Shown here: positions 9,930-22,385 of the stretch, one piece after another | Layout of the letters: every line of letters begins with the position of its first letter | How positions within the stretch are numbered: position 1 is the stretch's first letter | From: Plasmodium coatneyi | Taxonomy: Eukaryota; Apicomplexa; Aconoidasida; Haemosporida; Plasmodiidae | NCBI RefSeq assembly: GCF_001680005.1 | Contig: NC_033564.1 | Location: 1,860,001-1,924,000, forward strand | Direction of reading: 5' to 3' | Length of the DNA: 64,000 nt | Notes under the pieces: generated by a model | Told to the model about the DNA's origin: nothing | The model's database searches: none | Seen by the model: the letters and a program-made list of their open reading frames with translations, nothing else | Made by a program: the position numbers and the translations under genes

Positions 9930-12286
9930 TATGTACCATATTAAATGTGATGTTCCATCTCCCCCTCTTCGGAAGGGGGGGACCATATAAATAACTGCAG
10001 AACTCATACAGTGTGCAAAGAGTAAATTAGCTCTTTTCATTTGTTCCTTTTTTTTTTTTTTTTTTTTCTTCTTTTTCTTTTTTTTTTTTTTGTATTGTGT
10101 TGGATGAATGTGTTTACATGTTCATGTGTAATTAACATAGGTTCAAGGATAAATTCCTTCCCCACTTCATTCTGACTTGTTGGCAAATTTCTTCTTTACT
10201 GAAGGATCCAAAATATGTTCATTAAATTTTTTTTTTGTTACAAGTTTTTGTCTTTGTAATTTTTTTTTATTTTAATTTTCTTTTTTCGTGAATAAATATA
10301 TTTTTTGTTTTAATAATTTCTTCCCTTCCTTCTTTTTTCCTAATTCTAATTATGGACATTTGAGAAAAGGTGCTCCAAGTTGCGAGAATTTGCGCGGGTT
10401 CTCGCGAAGGATGTCCGCAGTGGTTCGCCCCTTTTTTGCCTATTTCATGCCCTTCTAATTTTTGCCTTCTTGGCTTCTATTATTTTTTTCCCCTTTTTCT
10501 TTTTCCTTTTTCCATACTTTGCCCATTGCCACACATCGCGAGCTTCTTTAAAAAAATAAAGAAAAAAAAGAAGGAAAGAAAAGTAGTCCATTATACGCGT
10601 TTGGAACACACATTCGTAAAATTTGTCCGTATTCTTCCTCCTTCCCGCGGGGTCATTTGTGCGTGCCTCCCATGAGGAAATTGAGGATGCGCAAGAAAAA
10701 TTGACAACATGTTTAAAAAAAAAAAAAACAAATAAGAAAAAGAAAAAAAGAAAAGTGAAAGAAAAAAAAAAAAGAAGGAAATGCAACAGCATACGATATA
10801 GCATAACGCAAGGCGACGGAAAGCAGAAAGAGCATGGGGTGCAGAGTTAACACAATCGTTAAAAAAAAAAAAAAAGAAGCAAAAATACATTTGCGAAATA
10901 TCATTTTTTGCTCGCTTTGGAAGTTTTCTTTTTGCAAAGGCGCATAAAATAACGATGGTGTGATAATCATGCTGAGAGTGATGATGTAAAATGCTTTCAT
11001 GTGCAAAAAGAAAAAAAAAAAAAAATACACTTTTTTTTGTGTCTTCCGGTATCATCCCTTTGACCGCCGCCTTTTGTCTTACTACCTTTCATGAGGAATG
11101 AAATTTTTAACCCGCAACGAAAAAGCGGGACGTGAGAGAACCTTGTCCACAGTACATGTACCTCAATGACCGGGGTCCTCCATCTTAACAGGAACATATA
11201 AACATACAATACTTGCAAATATCTGTAAAGAGATACATTTTCACGGAAAATATAATATAGGAAATTTATTTTTATTTTTCCAAGAGGACACTCCCCAACG
11301 CTGTTATAAAGGAACAAATGAAGTATCAAGTCGAGATGCCTTTAAAGTGTAATTCATAAATGTACACGTAAGTACGCAAGAGATATTATGCCAACACATG
11401 GTGAACACTAATTGCAATAATTCTGTCGAAAGGTTGCTTCCTTTTTTTTCGAGATTGGCATCACTGTTAGTACCTTTTTCCACAGGTCTGTTTACACGCA
11501 TGCGAAACAAATGTATAAATGTGTATCCTATTGTACATTTACACATAAGCTTACACACTAACAACTCATGTGATACGAAAAGGACAAGCACTTGCCTGAA
11601 CAGAAATGTAAATATTTTTTTTTTTAAAGAAAGCTTTTAATCCTATTTATATACGAGTACATAACAGCAAAATATATTTGCTTCGTCGGAGTACTTATTT
11701 CAACCGTCAATTAGTTCCTCTTTTTTTTTTTTTTTTTCCCTTAAATTTTATTGAATGAAGGGGAAAAAATGTAAAAGATGGAAATATACACAGGGGCATA
11801 GCAGCGTGAGGATAAGAGCAAATTGCTTCAACACGCATATCATAGCCTTAAAATTGTAAAGATACATTAATATACAAGAATTTTTTTTTTTTTTTTTTTG
11901 GCCTCCCCCACTTTTTAAAAAGTGCATTTCATGCGTATGTTTGTATACATACATATGTTGCGAACGAATGTACGTTTTCTCTCATTTGAGTAAGCATGGG
12001 AGAATATTTAATTTTTAACCGGATTGTGTAATTATTCGTAGTTGTGCGTGTTTTTTGGTACCAAGGGGGGCACGCATAGTTGCACACGTAAAGTAAAATT
12101 ATTCGACAATTTGTACATATGTAGTTATACGTACGTATGTATGCATGTTTTTTTTTTTTTTTTTTTTTTTAAGTGTAATGGTTTTTAAAAACCATGTATT
12201 TTTCCCCGACCCCCATTTTTAATTGAGTTCTCCATCTTCTCATTAAGTGATGTTAATATTTTAGCAAAAGAGGGAAAAGAAAAAAT
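9930..12286. other. Boundary between the KIR island and core genes; no gene seen
   Basis: Dominated by long T and A runs (10047-10090, 10717-10780, 10859-10876, 11881-11899). Open frames translate to F- and K-rich low-complexity sequence on both strands. The base pattern changes gradually toward that of the core genes. The promoter of the large gene that follows should lie in the last kilobase. Confidence 0.5.
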
Positions 12287-15200
12287 ATGGTGGATAATGA
12301 ATATCATGATGTCCTAGGCATATCTGAGGGAGTAAATCCATTGGACGGCATAGGTGACTAAAACAGAAACGACATAACTTGCTTTGCGAATTACAACTTA
12401 GAGATTTGGTGTACCAATTAAAAGAATAGCAGAGCAGAGGGAGAAAGCACGAAAAGACAGCCGCACGTAACACCATAGAACAACAGCATTGCACGTTATG
12501 TACCAGCTCATGCGCCACGGAGCGCCTCGCCAAAGAAAAGAACTTATTCCTCATTTGTCATTTGTGCCGTTGCGTCACATAAATGTATGCATACACATAT
12601 ATATATATGTACGTATATTTTTCCCCTCATATGTGAACAGGAAAAAAGACAGCTAATTGGAATCCCCAGGGGGATGCAAAAACGAAGAGCGACACCACCC
12701 ATGATGGCGGAAGAATACACACAGCCGAAATGAAAGGAAGCATGTCGAGAAGCGGAAGCATTAACTTGTACAATAACATAACCGATAGCCTGTCCAAATT
12801 AAAAACGATAATAAAATATGACGAGGAAAACGATGTGGATAAGGGAGGGGGAGAGGCGCAACAGGGGAAAGCACATGAAGCAGCGCACTGCAAGATAACT
12901 AAAGACGGGCCTAATGGTGCAGCTAAGTACCGTTTGTTAGGCGGGACGCAGACTGCGGATGGGGATCCAACCCACAGTCCAAGGGATGAAAGGAAGGCGC
13001 ACAGAACGAACAATAAAGAGAGGGAACTGTTGAGGAGTATAGCCAAGGCTAATTCGTTAAAAAAAATAGAAAAAAATATAAGTCTTTTGTTAAGGTCGGA
13101 TGATGAAGAGGGGGAAATAGAGGAAGAAAAAGAGGAACACCATTATGACGGAAGTGATGGATGCGTGGTAGTGGGACGTGGCACTGTGTTCGCACCGCGG
13201 CACGATTACCACCAAAGGGAAGGCTGTTTACCCAACGAACCCTACCCCTCCACTGTACAAACTCATGGGCAAATTAGAAAGAAAAATTGTGACGAAGCAG
13301 TCGAAATGGATAGGGACGTCAATTATAGGATCAATGCTAATTATAAAATGGGAGGAAACCTGGACAGTCTGGAGAGAATTCCTCAGTTTAGTAGCACTGG
13401 GTGTAAGGACAAAATAAGTTATAGGAAGTATCTGATCCAGAGTGGGTACGCCGACATGGTCAGCACGGATGGTCCTGTGGGGAAGAACCAATTGGATCTG
13501 TCACTCATGTCAACGGAGGACCTTAAGAAGGAATTTAGTTTTTACTCCCTGAGCGAAAAGAACAGCGTACACAAGTTTTCCCTCCACAATAATGACATGT
13601 TGGATCTGAGCCAAATTTCGAATTTTTCAAAATTTTCAAATTTTTCAAACGGCATGAGGGGATCCAGCAGGTCCAATTTCGCCAAGGGGTCCAAGCCGAA
13701 AGAGGCAACAATGAGCGATAGCAACACGTCAGTCAGCTCGTTCACCTTCAATGGGAATTCCAGCAACTTCATCGGCAGGGACCTGGCAGGGGAAGAAGAA
13801 CCTGATCGGCGGGACGATCATGGTGAACACGTAATTAATCCATCCATTGACCTGAACAGTGATCACAGTGCAAATATCCATGGGAAAGTTTTTTCCTGCT
13901 CAGCTAACGGTATAGAGAATAAAGCGTTTAGCAAGCAAAAAAAATCAGACATATATATAGCGGTGGATAATACTAGCAGTAATAGCGGAACGTACTACGA
14001 GAATAGCCTCAAAAGTAACAGAAGTAATTTAGGCACTAGTCGCCAGAACACCTTAGATGAGAGTCATAGGACTTACTTAGGTAGTGGAGATTACTTTGAT
14101 CCCAATTTAAGTCATACGAAGGTGGACAAAAGTGCCTTACCTGGTCGTCATGTAATTCTTCACACGAGGAACAATGAACTGAATGAAGCGCTAAATAACC
14201 TAAATGTTAACAAAATAAACCCGAATGGTAATTCCAGTTGGGTAAAAAGTGGTGAAGTGGCTTCCTTAAAAAGCAGTGGCAATTTTGTCAGGAGAAATTA
14301 CCTCAACCTAAACAGCAGTAACCATGTAGATCTGGCCCATTCACAGATGAGCGTAAAAGCGAACGAAATAATAACTGATCAAGCAGAGGATCATGGAGCG
14401 AGAGAAAAGAAAAAAGAAAGCATACACCTTAGCACAAACATCGATTTTGACAATAATATTTTTAAAAATTACAATAAGGAAAAGAAATTAGAAGAAGGTA
14501 AAAAATATGGTAGCGATGTGGAAGGACGTCAACTGTCCGAGGAAGTGATGAGCGAAGTACTCACTCACGCTGCTTCCTCTGGTAAAGCTGCAGTGAAAGA
14601 CGAAGCGGATGGTACTCTCCCCATTAGTGAAGACGATGTGGATAGGAAAAATATTAACGAAATTTACAAAAAAATAAACTCCATTTCGATGCTCAATGAT
14701 CTTAGTTTGAACAAATTGGAAAGTTTAAACAGCAGTATTATGGACATATATACGAAAAATAACGATGAGGGCAAATTCCTCGATGATGTCATTTTGGACG
14801 ATAGTATTTTTATTAAGTCGAACAGTTTGTACAGAGAGGACGGCAGTCCGCATGTCGTCACTCCTCAAGGGGACCTCCCCCCCGATGATTACAGGAAAAG
14901 GTTTTCCTTTTCCTCCGACCCGGATGCGGCGGATAGCCTTTTTAAAATTTCGCTCAGTTGCAACGAGGTGGTTCTCCCCAAGGGTGAATCATCTGGTCTA
15001 AGGGGTGATGCTGTGTCTACGCATAGCAATCGCCCAGACGTGGAAGAAGCGAAAAAGGAACAGCAACAATCTCCAAAGGTTGGATCTGCACCAAGTAATG
15101 AACGCTCACTTGAAGTAACTCACTGTAACCTTAAGCAAAGGGCGGAGTCTAGAGAAAGGTCTAAATTTAGAGAAACCAAACAGGAGCAATCCGAACGAAG

Positions 15201-18200
15201 GAGCAACTCAATCAATCAGTTGAAGGACAAGTATAGCAAAAGGAAGGATGACACCATGGAAAACGAAATGAAGTTTTCTGAGTTACCTTCCCAGTTAGAT
15301 AAAAATATGTTACTGAAAAATACATTGACATTGCAGCGTAGTTATAATAATATGGAGTGGAGGAAATCCAAGACAGCCACCTTGGACCAATTCACAACCT
15401 CTTCCAGTGACCTACCACGAAATGAGAGAGACCAGATGGAGAAACGTAGTATTTCCAGATCGCCCCTCAACAAAACGGACAGTATAAATAGTTTTTCAAA
15501 GCACGACATATATGTGCATGAAGATAGGTTATCTAGAGAAGAGGTAGATAATCTGCCAAACTTATTTTTAAGCAAAAGCGGATTTTCGAAGTGCCCCTAC
15601 GTGGTCAGTAAACCCTCAGGTATGAGTAACACATTGGGAAAAGCATATGAAGACGCTCCAGATGATCTGCATGCACTTCCATCAGGAGGGTATGACATAA
15701 GGAATGAGCCCAACAGTCTTTCAATTAGTAATTATTCTTCCCTCACAGGGAAGGCAAAAAAGGGGGATCAGGTGAACCAAGTCAATTCCTTCTCATCCGT
15801 TTTTCCCCACGATGATAAGGCGAACTATGGAGACCCATCCAATTGTTTCCGTGGCGGCACCAGCGGGGGGATGAGGCGCAAAAGAAGCATAAGTGACTGC
15901 GAGGGGGAAAGCGCAAACGCGTATAATGATATCAGTGTGGACAGGACCCATAGTGACAATGCAAATGGGGTGGGAGACTGTTCCGCGTATGATCCGCAGG
16001 AGGTGAAATGGGGTAACGGGGGTGCCCGTCCTGAGGATGAATGTACTGGTGGTGAGTTTACCGGGGGTGGACATAACATGTTCATCAGTGCAAGCAAATG
16101 TAGCATGCGAAGCAGTGGCAAAATGGAATGGAGCAAGACAAAGGGGGGGAGGGGCTCCATCGAAGAGTCCCACAACATGCCGAATGAGTTGGGCATATCG
16201 AAAAGGACAAGCCATTGCGGAGTTAACCACGTTATTGGTGCATGCCCAGATGAAGAAATATCTACGTGCAAAGAAGAAGGTACGCGCTTTACCCCCCACA
16301 CGAATGAAGACACCAATCATATGCATGACGTTTCCTATGATAGACCTCCCATAAATGGAAACCTGGGACAAAGTCAAAATGGTAACCCACTTTTTTTAAG
16401 ACAACTGAGCAGAGGGACCGACTCCGAAAGATCTTCATCTGTAGTGAGATCCAGTGGGAAGGAGGTACCACCGAATGAAGGTAAGTTCTGTCCACTGGAT
16501 AAGAAGACCTCTCTGGAGGAGGGAAAAATCCCCCCAATGGTGAACAATAGAAGTGTGGAGGGAATAAACTACTCATCGCAACTCTCCAAGGAGGACGAAA
16601 TTAAGCACAGCGGGATGACAAGCATGCCAGACATTCTCCACTTTAGTGAGAACAAAAACTCCTCCATTTTTTTTTTCGACAACATACATAATTCGTCGGA
16701 GTATGACTGCATTCCGAGGCCGTTGCACAGTTCGTACTTTGAGAGTAAGCGAAAGATTTCTCAGGAAAAGGGGGAAGCAATTAAAGAAGGCCAAACGGAA
16801 TTTCAACCGAATGGAAACCCATTTCAGAGGATCACCAAGGGAAATGTTTCCAGGACGTCACCCCTATCTGAAGGGAACCCCCTTATCAGTCGCTCCAGCA
16901 TGAATGGAAATGCGCCCTTCCCAAGTGGGGAAAATGAAAAACTTTTTGAAGAGGACATAATGCGCCAGGATAAAACACACAGAAAGGTGAGCGAAGAAAG
17001 GGTACCTGGAAGACAGGGGTATCTAACAAGCAGGACTGGATCATGGAAGGAATTGCAAAGAAGTAGCAGTACCACATTGGTTAGTGGGCCCAGTGGAAAA
17101 ATCACACCACCAGGGGGGTTCACCAATCATCCCACAGTTGAGGAACACACGCATGACCATCGAAGGAACAGCGTTGATGAAATTTTCGTAAAAGAAGACG
17201 TGCAGCAGAAGGGGCCCATTGATCGGAATACCATCCCGCGTAGTGAAGGGGAAAAACAACGGAGCGTCGAACAAGTGCAATCCAAAAAGGGTATGCAAGC
17301 GAAAGATAAAACGCCAAGTGAAGCTGCGAATGATGTATTAGAAACATGCAGCACGAGTTACTCCTTCGAAAAAAGCGAAAGGAGTGGAATAAGTGAGCAG
17401 AAAGGACAAGCAGAGAAACCCTACCAGTATGTACTCCAAGAGGATGACAAAATAGGTGAACCTCCGCAAAGAGGCAGTAGAAGCATAGCAACAGAGTATG
17501 ACTCTACAGACGTAGGAGGTACAAATGGAGAGAAGAGCAACACGAGGAAGATAACCATCCCCCCGAGTGAGGAAAAAAGAAAAGTGCGTCCTAACTGCTA
17601 CGATGAAGGAGATAACTTGCCATTCGCACATGGTGAGGAAAAAAGCGGTAACGGTTACACAGGAAAGAAAGGCAACACAAATGGATTATCCCCCAAATGT
17701 ATACCAAATGATTTACATGTGAATAACGACATTCACCACGATCATCAGCGGAGTGACAATGAAAAGGTTCCTTCTAGGGAGACGCATCCGCGTAGTGGTA
17801 GCAACGGGGATGATCATTTGGACCCCAGACATTTTAATAAAAAACCGAGTGTAGATTATCATATGGTCCAGGGTGCAGGGGGGAAAGGGGCCGACTACAT
17901 GGAGGGAGAGAAGCATCACGAAGAAACCTGTACAAGGAATACACAGTACAGTACAAATTCAAATGGTCCTTATGGAGACCCTTACAGATGCAACAGTGGT
18001 CAAGCGGGTTATGTGGAACAGAGTAGACACAGCTACAGCTATGAGCATGCTGCTGATGAACGCGAAACATTTTCATCCAAAGAAAGAGAAGAAAACTACA
18101 CATCCCATAAGGGTAACATGGGTGATTACCCCTACGGAAGGTATTTCAGTAAGGGAAAAGGGGAAAACGAGTTTTATCATAATCACTACAATGATGAAGT

Positions 18201-21200
18201 GAGAAGTAACGGGGAACATTCCAGGAGAGGTGCATTAAGTGAAAATGCATATCTCGGTGCAGTTAAGGTGGAAGGGATGGGACAGAACAAGAGAGAAACT
18301 CGCAGCGGGAGAGATATGCGTCAGAGGGGTTATAAGGAGGAACATGGTAACGGTTTTCAATCAGAAAAGAACCCGGTAGGGGATAAAAATTCATATGAGA
18401 GGAACGACTCGTTGAACACAACTCAACCTTACGGAATGAGTCACCCGATGGAGGGGGAAAGGAAGATGAACGCGCATATCTGTGGAAACGGAAGAGGTAC
18501 CCATCCAAGTGGCATACACACAGAGGGAGGTGGCCGAAGAAACGGAGAAGACAACGTCGTGAAAAGGAATAACGAGATAATAATGGCACCAGATCGTTTG
18601 CAAAACCGAACTGATTCAACCAACCTTGAAAGAATGAAAGAAAGGAGCACATATAATCACGCGGGTGGAGATTTTCCTGAGGAAAGGCCAACACAGGATT
18701 ACCCTTATGATGGTAGATGCCGAAGCAGAGACGCAAATTATCCGAACGAGCAAGCCAGAAAAGGGGACAACTATCATGGAAGGGATATTGTAGAAATGAA
18801 TTCAACGAACACGTACGAGTTAAAAAATGATGAGCAATTTGAAGCAGACATGATTAAACACAAGTACAGCAAAAACGGCACGCAGCATTATGGGGATGAG
18901 AACAGTCAGCCGATTTATCCATTCAACGAATTTCTCCCAAATGATAAGGTCCGTTCTGGCCATTTGGGTAATCTTGCGAGGGAAGAGGAATTCGTTAACC
19001 GTCTCATGGAAGGGAATGTCCGTGAGAGGTATAGCTCTTTGGGGGGATGCGAAGGGTACGATAACTGGCCTGAAAGGGAGGGAGTGATTAGGGATCGGGG
19101 CAACGAAAGGTATGGCCCAAGTTGGAGTCGCGATGGAGACTACCGTTATGGCGGACATTGCGTAGATCACCACCGGGAGAAGCGCTACGGCAGCTACCCC
19201 CCCCTGTACGAAAACTTGGACGAACATAGTATGATGGTTATCCCCCCTAACAGAGTGGAAAAATCAAAAACGAGCGTAAAGATTTTGGACCATAATTATG
19301 TTTCCAGTGGGACCCCCCATGGAGAAGATTTCCACGGACCAGTTATGCCAAACGGGGCGTATGTAAAGGCACACACATCTTATGTGGCCTACGGGGGGGG
19401 AGGCAAATGGAAGGGAAACAGTACACAGCCGCTTGGATATACACACCTAGAGGAAAAGAAAGAAGCTATTTATAACTATAAGGAGGCACATTTAAAATAT
19501 GATATGAAGGGAGAGTTATATAAGGGGAAGTACACGGAGAGTCCTCACCAGTATGGACAGTGCTTACACGTGGGTGGAAGAAGCAACACTACACTTCCGT
19601 ATGATTACTACTTCGATGAAGGTGCGCGAAGCGAAGTTGTGCGGCGGAATAGTAAGTATGCCCAGGAGGAGTTGCACAGAAAAGGCGAAAATGTAACAAC
19701 ATTCCAGCGTTCTGGAGAGTCAAAGGAGGTAGATAGTCACATGGATAGGGCAGCACCTGCCCCGGCATGCCAATACAGTGGCAACAGGGGTGACAACATA
19801 GGTGGGCCATTACCACTTAATTACGAGGAGAAAAGAGAGGATAACACACATGGAGTGACCCCTCAAATGGGCGATGCCTACCCAAATGAGAATAAAACGT
19901 GGAACTACAGAGAAGGGAAGAATGAACTACCTTTTAGAAAGGCCAACACAAATTATGAGCATTACAAGGTAGGTAAAGACATGGGAAGTAACCTTGACGT
20001 TCGTATATTTAGACACTCGGAGGGGGACACAATGCATAGGGGAGGTATATCAAGGGGAAACTACCCACTGGATCACAATGTAAGTACCAGCAGTGGAAGG
20101 AATGCCAATTATAACGAATTGCTTTACGAACTGTTTAGGGAAAATATAGATAGCCAAGGGAAGGAAAAGAACAGTCAAGTTTTAAATAAAATTATGGATG
20201 TTATGATAAACATACAGAATGATTTGAAGGACGTGAAGTGTAAACTGAGCAGGAAGAAGAAAAGTGATCCCCCGGAGGGGGCACATGCCCGAAGTGAGGA
20301 TAGCGGCCAGCCCAACAGTCAGGAGGGGGGTGCGTGTAAGAGAGAGAATAATGGCAAATCCGGTGGTGAGAATGACCAAACAAACCGCCTTGATAGCCGT
20401 CCAACCGGGCGTTCCTCCCCCGTGAATAACGCCGAACAGGATGCTAACCTGACCCCCGTCCTGAAGAACCTCAACTACGAAGACGTAAAAGACTCAGCAA
20501 TCAGCAAATCGAATAGGCTATACCTCTTCAGCAAGTTTTTCACTTCCGTTTTTTACGAGCATAATGTGAAGACGCACAATTTTATTATGTTTAATATATA
20601 CAACACGGAGCAGAAGAGACAAACACACAAAGTGTCTCTCTTCTTGGAAAGGGACTACAACGATATCTACAGTCTGGCCTACAACAACTTACTCTTCTAC
20701 TCCTTTGACTGTTACACCTTCTACAAGTACATAAAGAGTAAATTCCAGGGGAGTTACAAAATATATGAGAATTCTACTTTGTGTCTTTACATACAGAACA
20801 ATTACGAGACGAACTTGATTAATCGTCTTTTTATTGAGCAGAATAATTTACACAAAAGTACGTTTCGTCTAAATGAGAAGAGGATTCTGAAGACCTGCAC
20901 CAAGTATGTGGTGGAGTCGTTCCTATCCCTACTAGACAAGCAAGTTAACATAAAAAATGTTATTCCTTTTATGAAGAAGAGGAATTACGAAATTGACCAG
21001 AAGAATTTGTATTTTTTCATTTCCAGATTTAACTTGATGGACAAAATTTTTAGTGACTCACATGGCTTCGAATGCAACAAAAAGGCGTTCGAAAAATTCT
21101 CTCCCAACATGAGAAATTTCGCCGTTTTTTTTAAGTACATACGGGACGCCTCCAACTTTTATGACTCCCTCGTTGGGGTGGAAACAACACAGGAAGCGAT

Positions 21201-21480
21201 TTCTGAGCCAACTTCCTCTGCCCACCCCACCAACGCTGCAGGTACTACGGATGCTCCCCCTTATAATCATACCTACCGGCTTATCATCGTGGCCCTGCAC
21301 AAGGGGAAATCCTTCCACTACGACAAGGCCCCCTTCAGCAGCTTTATAAAATCTGACCAAAGCGATATGCACCAATACTATAACAATTACGACTCCATGT
21401 CTTTCTCCAATGATGAAGTGGTGCTCTTCAACCTGTCCTATGCAGTTCCCTTTTACTACATAGAGTACTACAGGAGTTAG
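12287..21480 (+). CDS. Very large low-complexity Plasmodium protein of unknown function (two exons proposed)
   Basis: The main open frame runs to the stop at 21478-21480 and contains an ATG at 12730. I propose a first exon 12287..12353 encoding MVDNEYHDVLGISEGVNPLDGI and joined to 12641..21480. The donor is GTGACT, the acceptor is GAACAG, phase 1 fits phase 1, and the frame is open from 12641. The spliced product would be about 2968 aa. Most of it is hydrophilic, rich in Ser, Asn, Lys, Glu and Gly, with no repeats or membrane segments that I can recognise. A likely coiled coil (ELLYELFRENI to NDLKDVKCKLSRKKK) comes near residue 2510. The last ~330 residues have ordinary composition, rich in F, Y and N, and look folded. 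I do not recognise the family. If the first exon is wrong, the start would be at 12730 (2916 aa). Confidence 0.8.
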
Positions 21481-22385
21481 GACCACGTCTATGGTCATAC
21501 AGACAGCCATCACGTGCGTAAAAGCGCTTATTTGGAGTTTTATTTTTCTAAAAAATTATCCTAATATGTAGTACCATTTGACATTTTTTTTTTTGTGTAA
21601 GCGTTTCAATTTTTTTTTTAAAATCCTTTTCGATTGCATTTTCAAATGTGTTTAAGGATTTCCTACACTGGCGCAGTTTGTGCATTTTTTTTTCCCCAAT
21701 TGGTGTGCCTTTGTTTTGATAATTTTTAAGGCAGATCACACCAACGATGCGTTGATACGGGGTACTGCTCCCTCCAATATGTCTTTTGAATAACGTTGTT
21801 AATAACTCCTCCCATTTTTAATAAAATTTCGGCGTTTGCATGTTTCGACGTTGCCATGCTGGACACGCCTGCCCCGAACAGTGCTCCCCTTCTGTGCGCC
21901 TTTTGCCTCCAATTTGTTCCTTTTTTTAGCCGTTTTTTTGTACCTACACCAGGGAGGTGCGCAGATATATAGCGGGATTGGAAGGTTAGGACAGACGAAC
22001 GTATATCGATGTTCCCCAGATAGCGGAACTCCCATTTTGGCGAACTTCCCTGCAACGTAGATGTCGTAAATATGTACTTGTTTGGTTTCCTCTGCGCAGG
22101 TTACTCTTTGTTCATAATTCGCCCTCCAAAAATTTGCACTGTTTTTCATTTTTGTGCGCACGCTAATGTGTGTGAAAATTTGTCCCTACGATTAGCTCAC
22201 TGGACAAACGTCATAGGTTCGTCCCATATGATAATTTAAAATTTGTTTGTAAAAATAAAATGCGTCTGTTCAATAGCTTCAGTATGCACGCGGAAAAAAG
22301 GAACATGCAGGGAAAGGAACGGCGTTATTTCTCAGTTGTACGTTGTAGCTCTGCTGCTGCTCGCCCCTTAGGTAGACTCCCCAAC
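21481..22385. other. Intergenic between two + strand genes
   Basis: Holds the 3' flank of the large gene and the 5' flank of the secreted-protein gene. Several poly-T runs are present (21586-21594, 21610-21619). No RNA gene or further exon is recognised. Confidence 0.5.

Noticed and set aside
15793..16377. 194-codon minus-strand frame opposite the large gene
   Set aside because: Shadow of the plus-strand coding sequence; no independent support.
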